From: Nocardia stercoris | GTDB lineage: Bacteria; Actinomycetota; Actinomycetes; Mycobacteriales; Mycobacteriaceae | Direction of reading: 5' to 3' | DNA: 64,000 nt | Assembly (NCBI RefSeq): GCF_003696265.1 | Contig: NZ_RFFH01000002.1 | Coordinates: 434,001-498,000 of the forward strand | Part shown: one piece after another, positions 53,401 to 61,838 of the stretch | Layout of the letters: each line of letters opens with the position of its first letter | How positions within the stretch are numbered: the first letter of the stretch is position 1 | The notes under the pieces: generated by a model | Database searches by the model: none | What the model saw: only the letters and a program-made list of their open reading frames with translations | Told to the model about the DNA's origin: nothing | Program-made: the position numbers and the translations under genes

Positions 53401-55335
53401 ATGACCGAATCGATTGAGACTGAACGGATATCGCTCGACGATCGGATCCGCGAATCGGATGCCGGCCGGTCGGGCACGGCCGCGGCAACCGCGACCGAAC
53501 CCGACCCCGCGCTGTCCTGGCGCGGTGTCGCCGCCGAGGAAACCGACAGTGTCGTAGCGAATCTCGCGCTCGCCGCGCGGTCGCGGCGGTTGCTGTGGTC
53601 ACTGGTCCGGCCGTACCGCTGGTGGGCGCTGGCCGCGCTGGCGCTGGTGGCGGTCGACAACGCGGTGCTGGTCGGGGCACCGCTGCTGGTGGCCTTCGGG
53701 ATCGACACCGGGGTGCCGCGGGCGACGGCGGGGGACGCATCCGCGCTGATCCTGGCGGTGGCGGGACTGACCGGGGCCGCGATCGTCGGTGCCGCAACGA
53801 CTTACGCGTTCGTGCAGGTGTCGGGACGGCTGAGCCAGAACGTGCTGTTCGATCTGCGGATGCGGGTGTTCACCCACGTGCAGCGGCTGAGCCTGCAATT
53901 CCACGAGTCCTACACCTCGGGCAAGATCGTCGCCCGGCTCACCAGCGACCTGGAGTCGCTGGAGGATCTGCTGGAACGCGCGCTCAACGATGCGCTGAGC
54001 GCGGTGCTGTCGGTGGCCACGATCGCGGTGATCCTGGTGTGGCTCGATATTCCGCTGGCCCTGGTGGTTCTGGCCGGCTTCGTGCCGCTGGTCTACGTCA
54101 CCCGCTGGGCGCAGCGTCGTCAGCGCGCCGGATACCGGCGGACCCGGACCGCGATCGCCAAGGTGGTGGTGCATTTCGTCGAGACCATGGGCGGAATCCG
54201 TGCGGTGCAGGCGTTTCGGCGCGAGCACCGCAATCAGGACATCCTCGCGGGCGAGGACACCGAGTACGGAGACGCCAATGCCGCCGCGATGCGCGGTATG
54301 GCCGCCTATATCGGCCTGATCCGGGCGATCAGCGGTGCCACCACGGTGGTGATCCTGCTGTTCGGTGGCTGGCGGGCCATCCACGGCGACACCGCGATCG
54401 GTGTGCTGGCCGCGTTCCTGCTCTATCTGCGCCAGTTCTACGGCCCGATGGACGAATTGGCGCAGGTGTTCAACTCGTACCAGTCGGCCGCGGCCGCGCT
54501 GGAACGGATCTCCGGCGTACTCGAAGAACAGCCGAGCGTGCCGGAACCGGTGCGGGCCGTCGACATCGGTCGCGCCGCCGGCGAAATCCGGTTCGAGCAG
54601 GTGATATTCGCCTACCCGAGCCGGTCTTCGAGCGCGGACGCGCACACCCCGCAGGTACTGCCCGAGTTCACTCTGACCGTCCCGGCCGGGCAGACCGTCG
54701 CACTGGTCGGGGCGACCGGGGCCGGGAAGTCCACGCTGGCCAAGCTGGCCGCCCGGTTCTACGACCCGGTCGCCGGGTCGGTCCGGCTGGACGGCGTCGA
54801 TCTGCGGGACCTGACCGACGCGCAGCTGCGCGCCGATGTGGCGATGGTGACCCAGGAGTCGTACCTGTTCTCCGGTTCGGTGGCCGACAACATCCGGCTC
54901 GGCAAGCCGGACGCCACCGACGAGGAGGTGCACGCGGCGGCCCGCGCGGTCGGGTTGTACGACTTCGCCGCGGCGCTCCCGGAGGGTTTCGACACCGACG
55001 TGCGTAAACGTGGCGGCCGGCTGTCGGCCGGGCAGCGGCAGCTGGTGGCGTTCGCCCGGGTCTTCCTCGCGGATCCGGCGGTGATCGTGCTCGACGAGGC
55101 CACCTCGAGCCTCGACATTCCCGGCGAGCGGCAGGTGCAGCGCGCACTGGAGACGGTGCTGCGCGACCGCACCGCGGTGATCATCGCGCATCGGCTGTCC
55201 ACCGTCGCGATCGCCGACCGGGTGCTGGTGCTCGAGGGCGGCCGCGTCGTGGAGGACGGCGATCCGCGGGACCTGATCACCGGTGGCGGCCGGTACGCGA
55301 CCCTGCACGCCGCATGGTTGGACTCGCTGGTGTGA
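53401..55335 (+). CDS. ABC exporter half-transporter with canonical ATP site
   Basis: A 644-aa partner of the preceding gene. A 60-residue acidic N-terminus, six membrane helices (about 70-340), then the ATPase domain with Walker A GATGAGKS, the variant signature LSAGQRQL, Walker B VIVLDEATSSLD with catalytic E566, and H-loop AHRLST. The functional ATP site of the heterodimer combines this Walker B with the LSGGQ of the partner. ATG 53401 has GGGAGG 10 nt upstream. The 142-nt gap may hold a promoter, but the genes surely act together. Confidence 0.88.
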   Translation: MTESIETERISLDDRIRESDAGRSGTAAATATEPDPALSWRGVAAEETDSVVANLALAARSRRLLWSLVRPYRWWALAALALVAVDNAVLVGAPLLVAFGIDTGVPRATAGDASALILAVAGLTGAAIVGAATTYAFVQVSGRLSQNVLFDLRMRVFTHVQRLSLQFHESYTSGKIVARLTSDLESLEDLLERALNDALSAVLSVATIAVILVWLDIPLALVVLAGFVPLVYVTRWAQRRQRAGYRRTRTAIAKVVVHFVETMGGIRAVQAFRREHRNQDILAGEDTEYGDANAAAMRGMAAYIGLIRAISGATTVVILLFGGWRAIHGDTAIGVLAAFLLYLRQFYGPMDELAQVFNSYQSAAAALERISGVLEEQPSVPEPVRAVDIGRAAGEIRFEQVIFAYPSRSSSADAHTPQVLPEFTLTVPAGQTVALVGATGAGKSTLAKLAARFYDPVAGSVRLDGVDLRDLTDAQLRADVAMVTQESYLFSGSVADNIRLGKPDATDEEVHAAARAVGLYDFAAALPEGFDTDVRKRGGRLSAGQRQLVAFARVFLADPAVIVLDEATSSLDIPGERQVQRALETVLRDRTAVIIAHRLSTVAIADRVLVLEGGRVVEDGDPRDLITGGGRYATLHAAWLDSLV

Positions 55336-55370
55336 CCGGCGCCGAGCCCGGATCCGGCTACCGTAGTGGG

Positions 55371-55994
55371 GTGAGCAATCCAGCCCAGGGCGAGTCGGCC
55401 GGCGAGGGCGGCCAGCGCGGTGTGTCGACGCCGCGCTGGCCGGCCATCCTCACCTGGCGGTCGCACGACGCCACCCGGATGGAGTCGGTGCGAGTCATCG
55501 TCACCGGCAACCGGATCCGCGCCTCGGGCCGGATCATCGCCGGCGCGAGCGCGGAACACCCCGCGTTCAGCGCCTCCTACGATCTGGTCACCGACGAGAG
55601 CGGCCTGACCCGGCGGCTGTCGCTGCGCAGCACCCTGGCCGGCGGCGAACGGCACGCCTCGCTGTCGCGCGACGAGGAGAACTACTGGCTGGTGGACGCC
55701 GCCGGCAGTCACGTCCGCGCGACCTTCGGCGGCGCGGTCGACGCCGACGTGGTGCTGAGTCCGCTGTTCAACACGCTCCCCATCCGCCGTTACGGTATGG
55801 CCCACGCCACTGAGGACGTGACCGTCCCGGTGGTCTACGTGAGCCTGCCGGAACTACAGGTCCAGGAGGCGCACGTCACCTATTCGAGCGGTCCCGACGG
55901 CATCCATGTGCTGTCGCCGGTGTCGAGTGCGACCGTTACGGTCGACGACAACGGATTCGTGCTGGACTACCCGGGTCTCGCCGAGCGGATCTAG
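55371..55994 (+). CDS. Putative glycolipid-binding-domain protein
   Basis: A 207-aa soluble, beta-rich protein. LTWRSHDATRMESVRVIVTGNRIRASGRIIAGASAEHPAFSASYDLVTDESGLTRRLSLRST, then WLVDAAGSHVR, DVVLSPLFNTLPIRRYGM and VVYVSLPELQVQEAHVTYSS fit the putative glycolipid-binding family (PF06475 type). It starts at GTG 55371, 35 nt after the ABC exporter, and may belong to its transcript, which could hint at a lipid substrate. That link is inference. Confidence 0.78.
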   Translation: MSNPAQGESAGEGGQRGVSTPRWPAILTWRSHDATRMESVRVIVTGNRIRASGRIIAGASAEHPAFSASYDLVTDESGLTRRLSLRSTLAGGERHASLSRDEENYWLVDAAGSHVRATFGGAVDADVVLSPLFNTLPIRRYGMAHATEDVTVPVVYVSLPELQVQEAHVTYSSGPDGIHVLSPVSSATVTVDDNGFVLDYPGLAERI

Positions 55995-56028
55995 TCGAGC
56001 CGGCCCGACTTCGCGAGCGCCGGATCGT

Positions 56029-56424
56029 CTACCAGCTGCAGAACTCGACCACGGTTCCTTCCGGGGCACGCAGGTGCGCGACCCGCGTTCCCCAACCCGG
56101 CTGGTCGGCCGGCGTGGTCAGGCTGTCCGCGCCCGCGGCGACCGCCGCAGCGTGCGCGGCATCCACGTCGTCGACCCGGATCACCAGCACCGACCCGAAT
56201 CCTGCTGTGGCGTAACCATTGTCACCGGCTACCCCCAGTGCGGCGGCCATTGCCCCGCGCTCGAACAGCGCGATATCGGTGCTCCCGTCGCCGAGCTTGA
56301 AACACCCGTACGGCCCGGCGGGGTCGTGCCCCTCCTGCGGAGGGAGACCGAGTACGTCACGGTAGAAGCGGAAACTGGCGGGGAAGTCGTCGGTGAGAAC
56401 GCGCAGCTGGCTGAAATTCGGCAC
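56029..56424 (-). CDS. VOC-family (glyoxalase-like) protein
   Basis: A 131-aa vicinal-oxygen-chelate protein with two beta-alpha-beta-beta-beta modules: FSQLRVLTDDFPASFRFYRDVLGL, then LVIRVDDVDAAHAAAVAAGADSLTTPADQPGWGTRVAHLRAPEGTVVEF. A Glu near the end is the usual metal ligand, but the other ligand positions are not clear, so it may bind a drug or metabolite without catalysis. It starts at GTG 56424. It lies between the glycolipid-binding gene and tyrA, downstream of tyrA on the same strand. Confidence 0.85.
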   Translation of the reverse strand: MPNFSQLRVLTDDFPASFRFYRDVLGLPPQEGHDPAGPYGCFKLGDGSTDIALFERGAMAAALGVAGDNGYATAGFGSVLVIRVDDVDAAHAAAVAAGADSLTTPADQPGWGTRVAHLRAPEGTVVEFCSW

Positions 56425-56448
56425 ACCGTGAGGCTATGCCCTGCCCAG

Positions 56449-57399
56449 CTACGGGAGTTTGCGCAGGACCGCGCCGGTCTGGCCGGCCGCGCGCAGGCGT
56501 TCCAGCCAGTCCGGATCGCCGGGCACGATGTCGGTGATCTCCGGGCGTTCCAGGGTCTCGTAGCGGTCGCGCATGCGGTGGCCGGTATCGATCAGCGGGC
56601 CGAGGGTGCCGTCGGCAGCGAGATGGTCGCGGGCGTCGGCGAGCAGGCGCAGCGTGTCGTCGAGGGCGTCGAGCAGGGCGGCGGCGTTGGGTTCGCAGAT
56701 CGCGCGGACCAGGTCCGGTGCGGTGGCGGCAACCCGGGTGCCGTCGCGGAACGATCCCGCGGCCAGACCCAGCGCGAGGTCGCCGCCCGCCGCGCCGGCG
56801 ACGGCCAGCGCCTCGGCCAGCACATGCGGCAGATGCGAGATGCGCGCGACCGCGGCGTCGTGTTCGGCCGCTACGACCGGGGCCAGCACCGATCCGCAGT
56901 CCAGGGCGAGTTCGGCCACCCGCGTCCAGGTTTGCGGGCGGGTGCCGGGGTCGACGCCGATCGCCCACACCGCGTGCCGGAACAGATCGCCGGTGGCCGC
57001 GGACCAGCCGGATTCGGACGTGCCGGCCATCGGGTGGCCGCCGACGAAGCGGGCGGCGAGCCCGTGGGCCCGGACCGCGTCCAGCACCGGGCCCTTGACA
57101 CTGATCACGTCGGTGAGGTCGCACTCGGGGGCGTACTTCTGCACGGCAGTCAGGATCGGATGCAGCGCGGGCAGCGGCACCCCGATCACGACCAGGGCGC
57201 GGCGGTCGGCGGCGCGGCCGAGGGCCGCCGCGATGTCGTCGGTCACATCGAAACCGTCGGCGCGTGCCGCGTGCGCGCCGGCGGGTGACCGGTTGTAGCC
57301 CCACACGTCGTATCCCGCCGAGGTTGCGGCCCGGATCACCGACCCGCCGATCAGGCCGGTACCCAGCACGCAGACACCGTTGCCTCGCTCACCCGTCAT
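56449..57399 (-). CDS. tyrA: Prephenate dehydrogenase
   Basis: TyrA (316 aa) oxidises prephenate to 4-hydroxyphenylpyruvate with NAD in tyrosine synthesis. Rossmann motif LGTGLIGGS near residue 12, then GVPLPALHPIL, TDVISVKGPVLDAV, the family motif FVGGHPMAGTSESGW with the catalytic His, and ISHLPHVLAEAL. The C-terminal helical domain with AAGSFRDGTRVAATAPDLV completes the fold; no ACT domain. ATG 57399 is the natural start. It is divergent from the TadA-associated gene by 58 nt. The aminotransferase at 38.6 kb can finish the pathway. Confidence 0.92.
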   Translation of the reverse strand: MTGERGNGVCVLGTGLIGGSVIRAATSAGYDVWGYNRSPAGAHAARADGFDVTDDIAAALGRAADRRALVVIGVPLPALHPILTAVQKYAPECDLTDVISVKGPVLDAVRAHGLAARFVGGHPMAGTSESGWSAATGDLFRHAVWAIGVDPGTRPQTWTRVAELALDCGSVLAPVVAAEHDAAVARISHLPHVLAEALAVAGAAGGDLALGLAAGSFRDGTRVAATAPDLVRAICEPNAAALLDALDDTLRLLADARDHLAADGTLGPLIDTGHRMRDRYETLERPEITDIVPGDPDWLERLRAAGQTGAVLRKLP

Positions 57400-57457
57400 C
57401 GGACCAGATTCGCATACGACTTCATCAATGGGCGCTCGGCGGACTACCGTTGCGACC

Positions 57458-57991
57458 ATGGCAGCAGAGCGCACGGACGGTGCGGCGTCGCGGGAGTACG
57501 AGGACGTCGATGGGTTCGCGGTCGCGGTTGTCCGCGAAGAGAACAAGTGGCGGGTCAGTCCGCTGAGCGCCGCCGCCCTGACCAGCCTTTCTGCCGCCGA
57601 GGACGAGCTGCGGGCGCTGCGCAGCACCGGTGCCGCCTTCGGCCTGCTCGACATCGACGACGAATTCTTCATCGTGCTGCGGCCCGGCCCGACCGGTAGC
57701 CGGCTGCTGCTGTCGGACGCGACCGCCGCCGTCGTGTACGACATCGCGGCCGACGTTCTCGAGGTGCTGAACATCGAGATCCCCGACATCGACCCGGACG
57801 AGCTCGACGACATCGAGCCCTGGGAGGAAGGCGACCTCGGTGTCCTGGCCGACCTCGGGCTGCCCGAGCCGGTGCTCGGTGTCATCGTCGCCGACGCCGA
57901 CCTGTATCCGGACGAGCAGCTGACCATGATCGCGCAGCGGCTCGGTTTCGCCGACGAACTCTCGGCGGCGCTGGACAAGCTGCCCAAGTGA
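57458..57991 (+). CDS. tRNA adenosine deaminase-associated protein
   Basis: A 177-aa acidic actinobacterial protein always found next to tadA. DVDGFAVAVVREENKWRVSPLSAAAL, then ELRALRSTGAAFGLLDIDDEFFIVLRP, the acidic IPDIDPDELDDIEPWEEGDLGVLADLGL, and DADLYPDEQLTMIAQRLGFADELSAALDKL are family features. ATG 57458. The stop overlaps the tadA start by GTGA, so the two are coupled. Its precise role is unknown; assistance to TadA is assumed from gene pairing. Confidence 0.88.
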   Translation: MAAERTDGAASREYEDVDGFAVAVVREENKWRVSPLSAAALTSLSAAEDELRALRSTGAAFGLLDIDDEFFIVLRPGPTGSRLLLSDATAAVVYDIAADVLEVLNIEIPDIDPDELDDIEPWEEGDLGVLADLGLPEPVLGVIVADADLYPDEQLTMIAQRLGFADELSAALDKLPK

Positions 57992-58602
57992 GCACCGCGC
58001 CTGATCCGGAGTTGCCGGGTCGGGACAGCCGCCCGGCCGGGCACGAGCCCGCCGCGTCGCCGAACTCGGCCGCTGTCGCGCGAAGTGCCGACACCGCACC
58101 CCCGCCGTCGAGCGGCCGGACCGCGGTTCCGGGCTGGGGCACTGCGCGCGGCGACGAGGAACTGATCCGGGTGGCGCTCGCCGCCGCGGCCGCCGCCGAC
58201 CCGCGCGACGTGCCGGTCGGCGCCGTCGTCTTCGATTCCAGCGGCCGGGAACTGGCCCGCGCCGCCAACGCCCGTGAGGCGACCGGTGACCCGACCGCCC
58301 ACGCCGAGGTGCTCGCCCTGCGCGCCGCCGCCCGCGTCCACGGCGACGGCTGGCGGTTGGAAGGCGCGACCCTCGCCGTCACCCTGGAGCCGTGCACGAT
58401 GTGCGCGGGCGCCGCGGTCCTGGCCCGCGTCGGCCGCGTCGTCTTCGGCGCCTGGGAGCCCAAGACCGGCGCCGTCGGCTCCCTCTGGGACGTGGTTCGC
58501 GACCGCCGCCTCAACCACCGCCCCCAGGTCCGCGGCGGCGTCCTGGAATCCGAGTGCGCTGCCGCCCTCGACACCTTCTTCCGCACCCAGCGCCCCTCCT
58601 GA
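57988..58602 (+). CDS. tadA: tRNA-specific adenosine deaminase
   Basis: TadA (204 aa) deaminates A34 to inosine in tRNA-Arg(ACG), a gene also present in this window at 40769. Zinc and catalytic residues: H105-A106-E107 and P-C136-x-x-C139 (PCTMC). VGAVVFDSSGRELARAANAREATGDPTAHAEVLALR and GAWEPKTGAVGSLWDVVRDRRLNHRPQV are typical. About 45 extra N-terminal residues are Pro/Ser-rich and disordered, as in other actinobacteria. The GTG start overlaps the preceding stop. Confidence 0.94.
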   Translation: MSTAPDPELPGRDSRPAGHEPAASPNSAAVARSADTAPPPSSGRTAVPGWGTARGDEELIRVALAAAAAADPRDVPVGAVVFDSSGRELARAANAREATGDPTAHAEVLALRAAARVHGDGWRLEGATLAVTLEPCTMCAGAAVLARVGRVVFGAWEPKTGAVGSLWDVVRDRRLNHRPQVRGGVLESECAAALDTFFRTQRPS

Positions 58603-58657
58603 CCGGCCCGAACAGCCGATTTCGGAATCCGGGCACCGATCCGGTAAAGTCACCTGC

Positions 58658-58748
58658 GGTGGCGTGTCCGAGCGGCCTAAGGAGCACGCCTCGAAAGCGT
58701 GTGTGGGGTATCCCCCCACCGAGGGTTCAAATCCCTCCGCCACCGCCA
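58658..58748 (+). tRNA. tRNA-Ser (anticodon CGA)
   Basis: Class II tRNA. GGTGGCG pairs with CGCCACC, discriminator G, encoded CCA. The anticodon loop CTCGAAA gives CGA; a long variable arm (TGTGGGGTATCCCCCCA) precedes GAGGG-TTCAAAT-CCCTC. Confidence 0.95.
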
Positions 58749-58751
58749 AGC

Positions 58752-58785
58752 AAGCCCCGCACCTGTTCCGGCAGGTGCGGGGCTT
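58752..58785 (+). terminator. Terminator of tRNA-Ser(CGA)
   Basis: Perfect 14-bp stem AAGCCCCGCACCTG with CAGGTGCGGGGCTT around TTCCGG, followed by TGCTTTTCG, immediately after the tRNA. Confidence 0.9.
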
Positions 58786-58979
58786 TGCTTTTCGAGTCCG
58801 CACTGTGGCGTACGTTTTCGATCGGTGCGCAGTCGGCGTTCTGTCCGGGAGCCTGGGTGTGGGTTGATTGCCCGGCGCGCTGGGACGTCCGTGCGGGCAT
58901 AGAATTCAGTGCGTGGTGCAGTGGTGTTCGCGCCGTGTGGTGTGCCTGGTGTCGTGGGCAGTCCGGGGAAGGGGTGCGA

Positions 58980-59660
58980 GTGGCCAGGATCGCTTCTGCG
59001 ACAGGTCGTTACGGTGGGCGGAGTGCGTCCGAGCGGCATGCTGAGCGGCGGTCTCGGTTGCGGGAGGCCGGGCTGGATCTGTTCGGGGCCGGGCCCGGGT
59101 ATCGGAACAGCCGGCTGGTGGATGTGTGCAAGCAGGCGGGACTGTCTACGCGGCAGTTCTACGAGGAGTACGACACACTCGAGGATCTGCTGGCCGATCT
59201 GCACCTCTATGTCAACGATCTGGTCGAGCAGCATGTGGTCGAGGTCGTGCCGCAGGTGGACGACCGGCCGCCGCTGGAACGGGCGATGGGACTGTTCCGT
59301 ACCTATATCGACGCGGTCACCCGGGATCCGCGGCACACCCGGATCAGCTTCGTCGAAATCGTCGGTGTCAGTCCACGATTGGATCAGCAGCGGCTGGAAC
59401 GCCGGGCGCGGTGGATCACCCTGATCGGGGACCTGTTGGCGGACGGCGCCGCTCGCGGCGACATCGAGCCGCGCGACTTCCGGCTCACCGCCGCGGCGCT
59501 CGTGGGGTCGATCAACGGGCTGATGCACGACTGGGCGGTCGGCTGGGTCGACGCCACGATCGACGAGGTCACCGCCGAATTGTTGCGAATGCTGTTGGGC
59601 GGCTTGCAGATCAGCCCCGACGACGCGACCTTCGGGCTCGGACCGCAGAGCTCGGCGTAG
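58980..59660 (+). CDS. TetR-family transcriptional regulator
   Basis: A 226-aa one-component regulator. Helix-turn-helix in residues about 15-65: SERHAERRSRLREAGLDLFGAGPGYRNSRLVDVCKQAGLSTRQFYEEYDTLEDLLADLH. The C-terminal ligand domain is helical (DRPPLERAMGLFRTYIDAVTRDPRHTRISFVEIVG, ALVGSINGLMHDW). GTG 58980 follows GGGGAAGGGG. It stands alone after the tRNA terminator. Targets are unknown. Confidence 0.88.
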   Translation: MARIASATGRYGGRSASERHAERRSRLREAGLDLFGAGPGYRNSRLVDVCKQAGLSTRQFYEEYDTLEDLLADLHLYVNDLVEQHVVEVVPQVDDRPPLERAMGLFRTYIDAVTRDPRHTRISFVEIVGVSPRLDQQRLERRARWITLIGDLLADGAARGDIEPRDFRLTAAALVGSINGLMHDWAVGWVDATIDEVTAELLRMLLGGLQISPDDATFGLGPQSSA

Positions 59661-59686
59661 CTGTCGCCGGCCGGGCGCCGCATAGA

Positions 59687-59706
59687 ATATCTGCGCACGC
59701 ACATAT
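59687..59706. promoter_or_regulatory. PadR-type inverted repeat operator
   Basis: ATATCTGCGCACGCACATAT: arms ATATCTGCG and CGCACATAT pair at 8 of 9 positions with a 2-nt centre. It ends 9 nt before the PadR start, a typical autoregulatory site. Confidence 0.55.
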
Positions 59707-59715
59707 GCTGGGGGG

Positions 59716-60276
59716 ATGCTCGACACCGTGATCCTCGGCCTGCTGGCGCTGCGCCCACTGTCCGGCTACGACCTGGGCAAGTGGATGGACGGGCCGGGCC
59801 GATTCATCGGGTACCGGGTGACCCTGCCGCAGGTGTACCGGACGCTGGCGAAACTCTGCGAGCGGGAACTGGTCGAATTCCAAGTCGATCCCCGCGAGGG
59901 CAAGCCCGATGCCAAGGTCTACACCCTCACCGCATCGGGCCGGCGCACGCTGCTGGAGTGGGCGCGCACTCCCTACGAACCCGCGCCCCGCCCGATGGAC
60001 CCCGATTTCATGGTGCGGTTCCTGTTGGGCGGGATGCTCGGCCGCGATATCGCCATCGAAACCCTGCGGATCGAGCTCGACTATCGCCGCAACCAGGTAC
60101 GCACGCCGACCAGGATCGGTGAGCTGGTCGACGCGCTCGCGCCCGTCGACGAGATCGATCCACGGTGGGCCGCACGGGTATTGCAGGCCGGGCACGAGCA
60201 GGGCCGGGCCTCGACGGCCGCCTATATCGGCTGGCTCGAAGTCACGCTCGCGGACTTCGAGAACCAGGCCGACTGA
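59716..60276 (+). CDS. PadR-family transcriptional regulator
   Basis: A 186-aa regulator. The PadR winged helix covers residues 1-80 (MLDTVILGLLALRPLSGYDLGKWMDGPGRFIGYRVTLPQVYRTLAKLCERELVEFQ, and KVYTLTASGRRTLLEWA), followed by a C-terminal VirR-like helical dimer domain (DPDFMVRFLLGGMLGRDIAIETLRIELDYRRNQV). Likely an autorepressor sensing phenolics or drugs. The operator-like repeat lies just upstream. It converges on the glycosidase gene with 22 nt between. Confidence 0.9.
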   Translation: MLDTVILGLLALRPLSGYDLGKWMDGPGRFIGYRVTLPQVYRTLAKLCERELVEFQVDPREGKPDAKVYTLTASGRRTLLEWARTPYEPAPRPMDPDFMVRFLLGGMLGRDIAIETLRIELDYRRNQVRTPTRIGELVDALAPVDEIDPRWAARVLQAGHEQGRASTAAYIGWLEVTLADFENQAD

Positions 60277-60298
60277 ACGAGCGGTGCGCCGCGGCCGG

Positions 60299-61828
60299 TC
60301 AGGGCGTTCCCAGCACCGTCTCCGAATACGGCGGTAGGTCGATGGTGCCGGAAACTGTTGTCCGCGTTTCGGTTACCGTGTCGCCTACCACGAAGGCGGG
60401 CGTAACGGTGGGTGCCGCGGTGTAGACGGTGGCCGAGCCGGCCAGATGCGATGGCAGGTCGACGCGCAGCGAGCGATCCGAGGTGTTGACCAGGATTGCG
60501 CCGGTGCCGTCCGCGGTAGACAGCTCGACGCCCGTGAAGGCGTCGACGAGACCGGCTTCGGCGGGGACGATCAGCGCCGCGGGGATACGCGGAGCGGGAT
60601 CCAGCCGCAGCGGGCGGACGCGGCAGCCGTCGGAGACGGCATGGTAGACAGGGGTCAGCGCCCAGTTCAGTGCGGTGCGCCCGAAGAGTTCCGAGCCGCC
60701 GGAGCCGTCCGAGATCAGCGCGTGCAGAGCCTGATTGGTGGTTCCGCCACCGCCGGTGTCGTCGGCGGGCACGCCGTTGAGCGCGCAGTGCAGCACCGCC
60801 AGGCGCAGCCGAGGTTCGGCCAGCGCGCGCAGGGTGAACGCCGCGACGCTCAGGCCGACAGCCCAGGTCTGCGGCGGCGCGGGCAGGCGGTCCAGCGGAG
60901 CGGTCGCCTCCTTGCCCATCTGGTTGTATTCGGTGATCCAGACATCCAGTTCCGCAGGCACATCCGCGATCGAGTGTTGTGCCAGGTCGTTCCAGGCGGC
61001 AACGCCGCCGGCGGCGGTCGAGGACAGGTCGGCGGCGATCGGGTCGACTATCCAATAGGGGTGGAAGACAACGGCATCGGCGTCGCGCACGGTCGCGTAC
61101 AGTCCCGCGTTCCAGTCGGCGTAGCGCGGGCCGAGCAGCGACATCGACGGCCCCGCGACGGCCGCCGCGACCGCGATGCGCGCCTGGGGAAACTCCTGCC
61201 GGATTGCCGCGATCCAGTCGTTCACGGCCCGGCCGTAGTCCGCGCCGGTCGGGAAGGCGGAGCTATAGGGCGACATGGGCACCCAGAGTTCGTTGCCCAG
61301 CTCCACGTATCGCACCGGCATGCCCAGCCGCTGCGCCGCACGCAGCATATCGAGCTGGTCGTCGACGGTGGAATTCAGCACGTTCAGGTCGAAAATCGGT
61401 GTCGCCCCGGTCTTTCGGGCTAGTTCCGCCCAGTCGCCGAGCAGGATCGGCGGCCGGCCGTCGTTGCGGCCCGCGAAGCCGCCACCGTCGCCCTCTGTGA
61501 AAAGGCCGGTCCGCCAGTCCAGCCACTGCGAGGTTGTACCGCCCTGGACCCGCAGTAGCCCGGGACCGACGGCGGCGAGGGCATCGGCGAACGCGGGATC
61601 GTGCCATTGCCGCGCATTTTCGGCAGAAATGATCCGAGCACCGTTGACGCCGAGACCGTCTCGGTCGACTGGCTTCTCGGGACCTACGGTGGTCAGTCGA
61701 TGCGTCGTCAGGGGTGTGGCGGACGCGGGCAAAGGGCGGGAGCCGGCGAACAGGGCCGCACCGCCCAGCGCACCGAGCCCGAAAGCGCGGCGGGACAGTG
61801 ACGGGACGTCGAAGATGTTGTCGGTCAT
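60299..61828 (-). CDS. Tat-exported clan GH-A glycoside hydrolase-like protein
   Basis: A 509-aa secreted enzyme. A twin-Arg signal SLSRRAFGLGALGGAALFAG lies at residues 10-29. The (beta/alpha)8 barrel has LRVQGGTTSQWLDWRTGLF, the acid/base site YVELGNE with E180 after a strand, and a probable nucleophile E300 in VWITEYNQMG, as in clan A retaining enzymes (GH39/GH79/GH51-like). A beta C-terminus (VNTSDRSLRVDLPSHLAGSATVYTA) follows. It is the second gene of an operon with the lipase, 10 nt after it. The substrate may be a surface glycan or glucuronide. Confidence 0.78.
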   Translation of the reverse strand: MTDNIFDVPSLSRRAFGLGALGGAALFAGSRPLPASATPLTTHRLTTVGPEKPVDRDGLGVNGARIISAENARQWHDPAFADALAAVGPGLLRVQGGTTSQWLDWRTGLFTEGDGGGFAGRNDGRPPILLGDWAELARKTGATPIFDLNVLNSTVDDQLDMLRAAQRLGMPVRYVELGNELWVPMSPYSSAFPTGADYGRAVNDWIAAIRQEFPQARIAVAAAVAGPSMSLLGPRYADWNAGLYATVRDADAVVFHPYWIVDPIAADLSSTAAGGVAAWNDLAQHSIADVPAELDVWITEYNQMGKEATAPLDRLPAPPQTWAVGLSVAAFTLRALAEPRLRLAVLHCALNGVPADDTGGGGTTNQALHALISDGSGGSELFGRTALNWALTPVYHAVSDGCRVRPLRLDPAPRIPAALIVPAEAGLVDAFTGVELSTADGTGAILVNTSDRSLRVDLPSHLAGSATVYTAAPTVTPAFVVGDTVTETRTTVSGTIDLPPYSETVLGTP

Positions 61829-61838
61829 GGTCTCCGGG

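Noticed and set aside
51237..53708. 823-aa open frame antisense to the ABC exporter genes
   Set aside because: Shadow frame of two clear ABC genes; composition is Arg/Gln/His-rich and no domain is visible.
57400..58803. Upstream extension of the tyrA frame to 58803
   Set aside because: It crosses tadA, its partner and tRNA-Ser(CGA); the Rossmann N-terminus starts at 57399.
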